From Pseudomonas putida (GTDB taxonomy: Bacteria; Pseudomonadota; Gammaproteobacteria; Pseudomonadales; Pseudomonadaceae), in contig NZ_BSKJ01000004.1 in the NCBI RefSeq assembly GCF_030159595.1, positions 37,654-101,653 of the forward strand: 64,000 nt of DNA, given 5' to 3'. The translations under genes were made by a program, and so were the position numbers. A model generated the notes under the pieces. The model was not told the origin of the DNA, did not search any database, and saw only the letters and a program-made list of their open reading frames with translations. This document shows positions 54,325 through 62,800 of the stretch, piece after piece; position 1 is the first letter of the stretch; the number at the start of each line of letters is the position of its first letter.

Positions 54325-57300
54325 TCAGGGCTGTTGGGTGGTCACGCTGTCACCCGCCAACAGCGGCGCGGACAGCGGCGTCCAGCCCGGGCCGTAGCTG
54401 CCCAGCCCGTTCCAGTCCAGGCGCAGCGGCCAGGCCCCGGTGCCCAGTGGCGCGTTCGGGTCCAGTACCGCCGCACCCAGGCCACGCAGCACCCGCACGC
54501 CGTGCACCGGCAGGGACGCCGCCACCGGCATGCGCCCAGCCTGGGCCAGCAGGTTGGCCACGGTGGTGCCGACCGGGACCACCAGCGGTGTGCCGTCGAG
54601 GGTCACCCGCAGGCAGGCCTTGGGCACCACGCGACCGCGGAAATAGGCGACCGGCACTGTGCCGCCCGGCAGGTTGCTGGCGCTGCTGAGGGCGGTGAAG
54701 CTGGCAGCGGCGGCGAGGCTGAAGTTGTTGACCGTGGTGGTGACCGCCGGGTCGCTGGCGCTGGCCAGGGCGGACGGTGAGAACAGGCGGTAAAACGGGG
54801 TGATGAAGGCCGGAAAGTACAGGTCGGCGGCATCGGCGACGCCGCCCATCTGTTGGGTGGTGTCATGGGAAGGTGGCGGGTTGACCGACAGCGCGCCGCC
54901 GCTGACCAGCTGGCCGATAAAGGAATCCCAGCCGGTGCTGATGCCGCCGGAGCTATCGACGAACTGCCCGACCGGGTAGTCCACGGTCGGTCCGGTCACA
55001 TAGCCGTTGCTCCACTTCAGGTCTGAGGTCGACTGCGACAGGGTCTGGAACGGGCTGGCGGCGACCCGCAAGATCATGCCCGGGCGAAGGTCCACCGAAC
55101 CGAGGGTGGCGCCGGTGTCGGGCGACGGGAAGGACAGGCCGAAGGCGTAGTACAGCGACTCCTCGAAGGTCTGCGGCATGGCCCGGGCCAGCGCGTCCTG
55201 CACGGCGATGATGCCCCATGCCGCAGCACCGGCGCTTTCCAGGGCCTGTAGAAAGGCCACATAGGCCTTGAGCAGGCCGCTGCGCACGGGCTGGGTGTCG
55301 AAGGTCCAGGGTGAGTCGGTGCCACTGGAGGCGATCGCCAGGCTGTAGGGGTAGGGGGTGCCCGTGGCCGCTGCCAGCGTGAACGGCCCTTGGGAAATGG
55401 GCAGCCCGGTCAGGCTGTCGGTCTTGCCGATCTGCGGCAGGTACAGGGTCAGTGCGCTGGCAGGCGCGCTGCCACTGAGGGCGGTGCTCAGGGACGCCGC
55501 CGGGATCAGGTGTGGGAAGCTGCTCGACGCCGCTTGCGCCGAGGGGATGAAGGCGCTGCGGTACAGGGCCGGAGCCTGGCTGGCCGGGCCGATATTGTCG
55601 ATGCCAAGCACCGGCTGGTTGGCTTGCACTACCACGCTGAGGGTCGCCTCGGGGGTGCTCGGGGTATAGGCCCAGCTTTGCTGGAGCACGCCGGCGCTGG
55701 AGGTGAAGGCCTGGTCCACGGAGGTTGTGCCGGATACCGTCTTCAGCACCGAGATCCGGTAGCTCTGGCCCTCGTTCACGACACTCCAACGGGCGCTGAG
55801 AGTCGCACCGTCGTAATCCACCACGACATCCCGCACCGGGGTAGTCGCCAGGACGAAAGGTGCGCTGGCCGGGCCGATCAAGGTGCAGCCATTGACCGTT
55901 CCGGCGCTGCGCAGGGTGACCTGGGCCGGGTTGCCGCCATTGGCCAGTTGAGCCGGGGTGAGGGTGGTGCGGGTGCCCGTCAGGTCCAGGTGCTGGCCGC
56001 CGGGCAGGCTCAGGCGGTAACCGGGGGCGCCGACGAGTACGGCCCAGCTCAGGGTACCGCTGGCGCTTACGGCATCGGTGTCCCAGCCGCTGATCTGCGG
56101 GATCGTCACGGGCACGCCGAGGGCGGTGGTACTGGTATTGCGCACCACGCCTCTGCTCGGCGCCAGGCAAACGGTGAGGGCCGCGCCGCCGCTAGTGGCC
56201 GGCAGGGCCAGGCGCGCAGTATTGCCATTGACGCCCAGGCTGCTGGTAACCGTGCCGTCGAGCAGCAGGCTGACCGTGGTGAGCTCGGCACCGGTCACCG
56301 AGGCCGGGGCTTGCCAGGTGACCTCAAGGCTGCCGCCATCTGCGCTGACCACCAGGCTGGTAAAGTTGGCGCAGCCGGTGATGATCGGCAGCAGCTCGCC
56401 TTCGGCGCCGACGCCGCCGGCGCTGCCATTGGCGATGACCTGCGCCACCCAGGCCTGGGTGCTGTCCAGCGGCGCGGCCAGGGGAATGCTGCCGGACGTG
56501 GCGCCCGCATTGCTGACAGTTGCCAGGAAATGTTCTCCGCTGGACAGGGAAACGGCCTGCAGGGTGTAGCCCGTCACCGCCGGGTTGTAGGGAATCACCC
56601 AGTCGAGTTTCAGTGCAGTGCCGTTGTAGTCCACCGAGGTCAGCACCGGGCGGGTCGACACGATCGGCGTCAGCGGGCTGACCAGGCCGGCGCCGCTGGC
56701 GGTCAGGGCTGTGACCGAGAGTTGGAAGTTCTCGCTGTCGGCCAGGGCGGCAGGCAGGGCAAGGGTGGCGCTGCTTGCGTTGGTGCCAGGGACGTTGAGG
56801 CTGTAGCGGGTGGCGCTGGCCGGGTTGCTGGCGCTCAGGCGGTAACCGACCACGCCGCTGGCAGTGGTGCCGGTCCAGCGGGCGACGATGCGATTGCCGT
56901 CGCGGTACAGATTGGCCTTGTCCAGCACCGGGCGGGCCATCGAGGACGGCGGGAAACTCGCGGCATCGGAGCGTGCGCTGGCGCTGTTTTCGCCGACTGC
57001 CGCGACGTACACCACCCATTCCGAGCTGTCGCCCAGGCCGCCGCCGAGCTTGTCGTTGTCGATCAGCGCGGATGAGGTCTGTCGGCCGCTGACCGGGACG
57101 TTGTATGTGGTACCGATGTTTTGCGACACGACCAGGATTTCGTAGCCGCTCGCAGCCTGCCACGAAGGCTGCCAGGTCACCTGCAGGCCGTGGCCGTCGT
57201 AAAGTGCCTCGTCAAGGGTCGGCCGCGCGGTGGGCAGGATCACTGGCGCGCTGTTCTGCCCGCAAGTGCTGCCCCATTGTGCCTGGACCACGATCTGGTA

Positions 57301-57546
57301 GGTGACGTCGGTGTTCAGCGGCTGGCTCAAGGTCAGGTTGCCAATCCCAGTGTTCTGGCCTTGGAACACCTGGCTCTGGTAAGCGACCACCGGGGCGCCG
57401 CCGCCCAGCCAGGCGAGCTGGATGACATAGCCGGTGACCGAGGTGTCGCTCGACGGGGTCCAGATCACCCGCACGCTGTTGCCGTCGTAGATCGCGGACT
57501 GAATAACCGGGTCGGTGTTGTTTTGCGCTTGTGCGTGAACGGCCAT
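54325..57546 (-). CDS. Fibronectin-III-repeat protein with unique C-terminal domain
   Basis: 1073 residues; GGAGG lies 5 bases before the ATG. About seven fibronectin-III-like modules span residues 13 to about 655. Each opens with a pattern like YDGNSVRVIWTPSSDTSVTG, YDGHGLQVTWQPSWQAASGY, YNGTALKLDWVIPYNPAVTG or YDGATLSARWSVVNEGQSYR. The remaining 420 residues are unlike the repeats. They include a helical segment (KAYVAFLQALESAGAAAWGI) and near 980 a possible beta-grasp element (LRVTLDGTPLVVPVGTTVAN). No signal peptide is present. Fibronectin-III modules usually act as spacers or adhesion units in secreted or structural proteins, so the export route is unclear. It is the second gene of the unit, 84 bases after the Hint-domain gene. 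Confidence 0.82.
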   Translation of the reverse strand: MAVHAQAQNNTDPVIQSAIYDGNSVRVIWTPSSDTSVTGYVIQLAWLGGGAPVVAYQSQVFQGQNTGIGNLTLSQPLNTDVTYQIVVQAQWGSTCGQNSAPVILPTARPTLDEALYDGHGLQVTWQPSWQAASGYEILVVSQNIGTTYNVPVSGRQTSSALIDNDKLGGGLGDSSEWVVYVAAVGENSASARSDAASFPPSSMARPVLDKANLYRDGNRIVARWTGTTASGVVGYRLSASNPASATRYSLNVPGTNASSATLALPAALADSENFQLSVTALTASGAGLVSPLTPIVSTRPVLTSVDYNGTALKLDWVIPYNPAVTGYTLQAVSLSSGEHFLATVSNAGATSGSIPLAAPLDSTQAWVAQVIANGSAGGVGAEGELLPIITGCANFTSLVVSADGGSLEVTWQAPASVTGAELTTVSLLLDGTVTSSLGVNGNTARLALPATSGGAALTVCLAPSRGVVRNTSTTALGVPVTIPQISGWDTDAVSASGTLSWAVLVGAPGYRLSLPGGQHLDLTGTRTTLTPAQLANGGNPAQVTLRSAGTVNGCTLIGPASAPFVLATTPVRDVVVDYDGATLSARWSVVNEGQSYRISVLKTVSGTTSVDQAFTSSAGVLQQSWAYTPSTPEATLSVVVQANQPVLGIDNIGPASQAPALYRSAFIPSAQAASSSFPHLIPAASLSTALSGSAPASALTLYLPQIGKTDSLTGLPISQGPFTLAAATGTPYPYSLAIASSGTDSPWTFDTQPVRSGLLKAYVAFLQALESAGAAAWGIIAVQDALARAMPQTFEESLYYAFGLSFPSPDTGATLGSVDLRPGMILRVAASPFQTLSQSTSDLKWSNGYVTGPTVDYPVGQFVDSSGGISTGWDSFIGQLVSGGALSVNPPPSHDTTQQMGGVADAADLYFPAFITPFYRLFSPSALASASDPAVTTTVNNFSLAAAASFTALSSASNLPGGTVPVAYFRGRVVPKACLRVTLDGTPLVVPVGTTVANLLAQAGRMPVAASLPVHGVRVLRGLGAAVLDPNAPLGTGAWPLRLDWNGLGSYGPGWTPLSAPLLAGDSVTTQQP

Positions 57547-57598
57547 GCGAGCCTCCGGAGGAAGGGCTGGAAAGAAGGCGCCGGAAAGAGAGGGCGTC

Positions 57599-57623
57599 GG
57601 GGAATGCGCGCTGGCGCATCCCC
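57599..57623. other. Hairpin in the gap between the Hint-domain and fibronectin-III genes
   Basis: GGGGA(A)TGCGC and GCGCATCCCC pair with one bulged base around a GCTG loop. There is no T-run, so it may be an mRNA processing or stability element rather than a terminator. It fills the largest gap within the five-gene unit. Confidence 0.4.
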
Positions 57624-57630
57624 GCAGGCG

Positions 57631-59457
57631 TCACTGGTCGGGGGTGTTGTCGAAGTCCTGCAGCCACTCCTTGGGCAGGGCGGCGCGGATTTCGGCGCGG
57701 CTGCGCAGCGCCTTGCGCTCGCTGACCGAGGCCAGCGACTGCTGCATGTTGGCGTCGCCGGTGAGCAAGCCGCCGGCGTAGTAGGTGCCGGAGGTGGGGT
57801 AGGGCTGGGTCAGCAGGTTGTGCACCTTGCCGCTGTACTGCTCCAGGGTCAGCTCGGTGACCCGCGCCTTGCCGTCGATGCTGGTCAGCTCGTCACCGAC
57901 CCGCAGGTAGCGGGCCTGCACCGGCAGGCCGTTGGCGAGGATCATCGGGTGCGTGCGGGTGACCAGCACGTTCTGCCCGGCATCGGTCCTGACTCGGATC
58001 ATCGGATGGATCTCGTTGCCCTGGGTGGTGCCGCGCACCTCGCTGGTCTTGCCATCGGCGCTCTTCACCGACTCACCGCCCTTTCCGGTAAAGGCCTCCA
58101 CCGGGCGCTGGCTGCCGTCGGCCAGGGTGATTTCAGTGCCTGCGGCCAGGCAGCCCTGCATGATGTAGAGCGGTGGGATGATATTGACCCCCGGAGTGCC
58201 GAGGTAGGTGCGGTCGCTGGTGAAGTTCAGGGTGCCGAAGGGCGGTTCCTGGCCCTCGCTGCCATTGAGCGCGACATAGGCGGTGACCCACAGGTTGGCG
58301 GCGGTGCCGTCGTAGTAGTTGATGCAGGTCTTGTTGTTGGGGAAGGCCGAGGCCGGGTAGTTCCACGAGATGGTTTGGCCGTTGGCGGTCCAGTATTGCT
58401 GGTCGAGCACGCTGCCTTGCTGGAAGAACACATTGCAGCCACCGCCGGCGGGGTTCTGGATATAGATCGAGGTGACCCCGGCCGCAGGTGAAACCACGCT
58501 GTTGGCGAAGGTGGCCGTGCCTGACAGAGGGAAGACGAAGTCGGTCGGGTGCGCGTTAGCGTTCCAGTAGTCGCACTCCTGCTGGCTGCCGCGGTACCAG
58601 CACAGCTTGATCTGCTGGGTGTTGGCTTTGGTGTTGGTGCAACTGGTTTCGTAGGTACCGGTGCAGTTGCCGGCGCTGTTGCGCACGCAGTAGTTCGGCT
58701 GGTTGAGGCAGGCGCTGGTGGGGTTCACGGTGTCCTGGAAGGTCTGCACGAAGATCACCGGCGAGGCGACCGGACCTGCGTTGGCCGGGTAGTAGTAGAA
58801 CAGGCCCTTGGCCTGGGTGGTCGGGCTGCCGTCGTCGGCAGGCACCAGGCCTTCGACCTGGACGCGGAAGTCCGTGCCCTGGCCGTACTGGCTGTTGGAC
58901 TTGGTGGCGTAGACCTTGCCGGTTTCCACCTCGTACAGCTCCATGACAATGGAGGTGGTGGTGGTGCCGCCGACCACCGAGGAAATCCCCGTGGCCTGGT
59001 AGCCCGGCTGGGTGGCCGAGAGGGTTGCCTCGCCCTGCTTGGCGCCGACACCGTTGTCCTGGGAGAAGGTGGCGATGAAGTTGAGGTTCTGGATGCCGTC
59101 TGTGGCGGTGGCATTGACCGCCAGGGCCTTGCTGGGCTGTGCGGCATTCTTCTTCAGCGCGGCGGTCGCGATATCGCGGCCATTCTCCAGGCTGCGGAAC
59201 AGCTGTGGCGCGTTTTCCGGGGTTTTCCCGGCGCGCTTGAAGGTTTCGGTGATGTAGCGGTAGTGCAGCGGATTGGCCAGGTCGAGCTGGTGCGGGATGC
59301 CGGGCTTGACCTCGGCGTCGAGGGCCTTGATTTCGGCTTGGGCCTCGGCGTGCAGTGCCTGTGGTACGGCGTGGGCCGGAGTGGTCGTCAGTGGGCCAAG
59401 CACGGCCAGCATAAGAAAAGCGTGACGCACAGCTCGAACGAAATCGCGAGTCGCCAT
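57631..59457 (-). CDS. Secreted protein with C-terminal Hint (hedgehog/intein-type) domain
   Basis: 608 residues with a clear signal peptide (VRHAFLMLAVLGPLTTTPAHA, cleavage near residue 30). The middle region (about 115-430) is beta-rich and holds eight cysteines (250, 257, 265, 273, 286, 295, 341, 378), which suggests disulfides in the periplasm or outside. The Hint domain runs from Cys436 (GCLAAGTEITLADGSQRPVE) through block B VTRTHPM (Thr500, His503) to GTYYAGGLLTGD (near 557-568). The usual His-Asn pair at the end of inteins is missing, so splicing is unlikely, but autocleavage before Cys436 remains possible. A short basic tail follows. AGGGAA lies upstream of the ATG. It is the promoter-proximal gene of the five-gene unit and the only one with a signal peptide. 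Confidence 0.85.
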   Translation of the reverse strand: MATRDFVRAVRHAFLMLAVLGPLTTTPAHAVPQALHAEAQAEIKALDAEVKPGIPHQLDLANPLHYRYITETFKRAGKTPENAPQLFRSLENGRDIATAALKKNAAQPSKALAVNATATDGIQNLNFIATFSQDNGVGAKQGEATLSATQPGYQATGISSVVGGTTTTSIVMELYEVETGKVYATKSNSQYGQGTDFRVQVEGLVPADDGSPTTQAKGLFYYYPANAGPVASPVIFVQTFQDTVNPTSACLNQPNYCVRNSAGNCTGTYETSCTNTKANTQQIKLCWYRGSQQECDYWNANAHPTDFVFPLSGTATFANSVVSPAAGVTSIYIQNPAGGGCNVFFQQGSVLDQQYWTANGQTISWNYPASAFPNNKTCINYYDGTAANLWVTAYVALNGSEGQEPPFGTLNFTSDRTYLGTPGVNIIPPLYIMQGCLAAGTEITLADGSQRPVEAFTGKGGESVKSADGKTSEVRGTTQGNEIHPMIRVRTDAGQNVLVTRTHPMILANGLPVQARYLRVGDELTSIDGKARVTELTLEQYSGKVHNLLTQPYPTSGTYYAGGLLTGDANMQQSLASVSERKALRSRAEIRAALPKEWLQDFDNTPDQ

Positions 59458-59869
59458 GATGTCTTCCCTGAGGTGGTGGCTAGCGGCTCACTGGCACCGG
59501 GTGCCAATTCCTTTTGAGCGCCGGGTGCTCGAAACATAGTTGCGGGGGTAGCAAACTGCAAATGATTATTTCAGTGGTTTCGGGGGTATGAAATAGCGTT
59601 GTGTGCTGAGCAAGTGCCCGTAAACGCTGGGCGGGAAGCGTTTTAGTAACGACTTGGACAGGCTAGAGGTGGCGGAATCCGGGGCTTGTGGCGGAGAGGG
59701 AGGCGATTTGGAATGAGGCCATTTGACATCAATGTGTCTTGGTTCTCGCGGGTGATAGTGGCAATTTCCGATGAAAGGGCCACTAATCCATACGGCATAA
59801 TCAGAAAGTATTAATTGCGCCGCTATCCTTAAAAATCGAACTCCCACCGATCAATAAGGGGTTACGCAC
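59458..59869. other. Divergent intergenic region between the five-gene unit and the RTX gene
   Basis: 412 bases without a gene. It must hold the promoters of both divergent units. It contains a 15-bp dyad at 59492-59506, and AT-rich stretches around 59555-59575 and 59795-59840, but I could not fix -35/-10 boxes with confidence. Confidence 0.6.
59492..59506. promoter_or_regulatory. Perfect dyad upstream of the Hint-domain gene
   Basis: TGGCACC-G-GGTGCCA, centred 42 bases upstream of the start codon of the first gene of the five-gene unit. It is a good candidate operator; the spacing does not fit a sigma-54 promoter. Confidence 0.45.
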
Positions 59870-62800
59870 ATGGCGACGATAAGTGGAAATGATGGTGCCA
59901 ACACGTTGAGCGGGACATCGCGTGCCGACACCCTTAACGGCCTGGGAGGCAACGATACGCTCAACGGGAATGACGGCAACGACATCCTGGACGGCGGAAC
60001 CGGCAATGACCTATTGATCGGGGGTGGTGGCAACGACAGCTACCGCTTCGGGGGTGGTTACGGCAATGATGTGATCGACAACAGCGGCGGCCAGGCCAAT
60101 GACCTCGACAGCATTCAGCTGGTCAACCTGAACGCCAGTCAGATTCGCTTGACCCGGGTCGGCAATGACCTGGTGCTGACCCTCCTGGCCAGTGGCGAAA
60201 CCCTGACGGTCAGCCAGCATTTCCTCGATGCCAACCATGCCATCGACCGTATTCAGTTCGCCGACCGCACCACCTGGAATGCCAGCGCGATCCAGGCCAA
60301 TCTCTACTACCTGCCCGTCACGCCCACCGCGGGTGCCGATGTTCTCAATGGGAACCCTGATAATGACGTGCTGCAGGGCCTGGGAGGTAATGACACGTTG
60401 TTCGGCAACGGTGGCAACGACCTGCTCGACGGTGGCAGCGGTGCGGACCGCATGGAGGGGGGCATCGGCAACGACACCTATGTGGTCGACGACCAGGGCG
60501 ATGCAGTGGTGGAGGCGGCCAACAGTGGTGACGACACGGTGCAAGCGAGCATCGACTACACCTTGAGTGCCAACGTCGAACGCCTGACCCAGTTGGGCAC
60601 CGGCAATCTCAAGGGCACCGGTAACACCTTGGCCAATACCTTGATTGGCAACAGTGGCAACAATACCCTGGACGGTGGCGATGGTGCCGACAACCTGCAA
60701 GGCGGCGCCGGCAACGATACGCTGTTGGGCGGTGCCGGTAACGACAGCCTGGCCGGCGGTGACGGCAATGATGTACTCGACGGTGGCGCGGGCACTGATA
60801 GCCTGGCCGGTGGCACCGGCGATGATCTTTATTTGATCGCCCAGGCGGGTGATAGCATCAGTGAGGCTGGGGGAGAGGGGAGCGACACGGTCCGCGCATC
60901 CATCGCGTACACCCTCGGCGCCAACCTGGAAAACCTCGAACTCACTGGCACGGGTAACCTGGCGGGCACCGGCAATGTCCTCGACAACCGCCTGACCGGC
61001 AACAGTGGCCGCAACACGCTCAATGGCGGGCTCGGCAACGACTGGCTGGCAGGCCGCCAGGGCAACGATACCTATGTGTATGGCCTTAACGGCGGCAACG
61101 ACCTGGTCGACAATAGCGGCGGGTTGGCTGCCGACGTCGACACGCTGCAACTGACCGGCCTTAACCCTGCGGATGTGCGCTTTCTGCGCAGTGGTAATGA
61201 TTTGGTGATGCTGGTTTCGAGCAACCTCCAGACGCTAACCATCAAAAGTTTCTACTTGGGCGCGGACTTCGAAATCGACCGTGTCCAGTTTGCCAATGGC
61301 ACCGTGTGGACCAAGGCGACTTTGCTCGCCAACGTGCAAGCGGGAGCTACCAATGGCCCGGATGTGTTGTTTGGCAGCAATGGCGACGACCTGATTCAGG
61401 CGCTGGGCGGCAACGATGAGATCCGCGCGCTAGGTGGCAACGACACGCTCGAGGGCGGCACTGGCGACGATGCGATGTACGGCGGTGCCGGGGACGACCT
61501 TTACCAGGTCGACAGTGCGGGTGATCAGGTCAATGAAGTGGCGGGTGAAGGCAGCGACACCGTCCGGGCTTCGATCAGCTATACGCTGGGCAGCAATGTC
61601 GAGAACCTGACACTGACCGGTTCGGCCAACCTCGATGGGGTCGGCAACGCCAGTAACAACCAACTGCAGGGTAACGCAGGCAACAACCAGCTCAGCGGCG
61701 GGGCGGGCGATGACAGCCTTGATGGTGGTGTGGGTGACGACACGTTGCGCGGCGAGGATGGCAACGACACGCTGCTAGGGGGCGGCGGCGTGGATTTCCT
61801 CTGGGGTGGTGCCGGTGACGATCGGTTGATCGTCGGCAACGGCCAGGTGGGTACGTTCCTCTTGGGCGAGGCCGGTAACGACACCTTCGATGCCCGCAGC
61901 CTGAGTAATGGCAGTGGCGCGAACCTGATTGGCGGGACCGGTAACGACACATATCTGGTTGACGGCACGGGTGACCTCTCCATCAGTGATGACAATGGGC
62001 TCGGACAGTTCAACGTCGTTCAGTTCTCGGCCAATATCAGTCCCGGCGACCTGCACTTCGTGAGGCCGGCTGACCGTTTCAATGACTCGGGCAACATGCT
62101 GATCGAATTTCCAAATGGGCATCGCCTGTTCATTGGGAGCATGGGGTTGGCCTACCCACAAGACTCCGGCGAAGGCTTTGGTGTGCAAGCCTTCCGCTTT
62201 GCCGATGGCACCGAGTGGAATCGCGCTGAGATCCTGCACCGTGCCGGCTGGTATTTCGGCACTACGCAAAATGACAGCATTGTCGGCAGCGCCGGTCACG
62301 ATTATCTCAACGGTTCGGCGGGCGACGACCAGCTCAATGGCGTTGCAGGCAATGACTACGTCAACGGCTGGGTGGGCAACGACGCCGTGGCCGGTGGCGA
62401 TGGCAACGACCTGGTGGATGGCAACGAGGGCAATGATGTTGTCAGCGGCGGTGCTGGCGATGACCAGCTGTACGGCGGCTATGATGACGACATCCTGTCT
62501 GGCGACAGCGGCAATGATGTGTACCACTATTTCCTCGGGCGCGGTGCGGACATCGTCGATAACCGTAGCGCTGAAGTGGCGGACCACGACGTCATTTTCC
62601 TCGAGGACGTCCAGCCAGCGCAGGTGACCGTCACGCGCGTTGTCAATGATCTACTGCTGACGCTGAATGCCAGCGACAGCATCACGGTCGTCGAGTACTT
62701 CCTTGGTGGGGAGGCACAAGTCGGCGAAATACGCTTCGCCAATGGCACGGTCTGGTCCCTGGCGACTGTCCTTGCAATGTTCCGTTCACCGCCCAGCTCG

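Noticed and set aside
37330..59457. The idea that the five-gene unit is a contractile injection system, type VI cluster or Tc toxin complex
   Set aside because: No sheath, tube, baseplate, VgrG, ATPase, TcA-like or Rhs repeat protein was seen; LysM-like modules alone are not enough.
59492..59506. TGGCAC in the dyad read as a sigma-54 promoter
   Set aside because: The distance from GG to the next GC is two bases shorter than the -24/-12 consensus requires.
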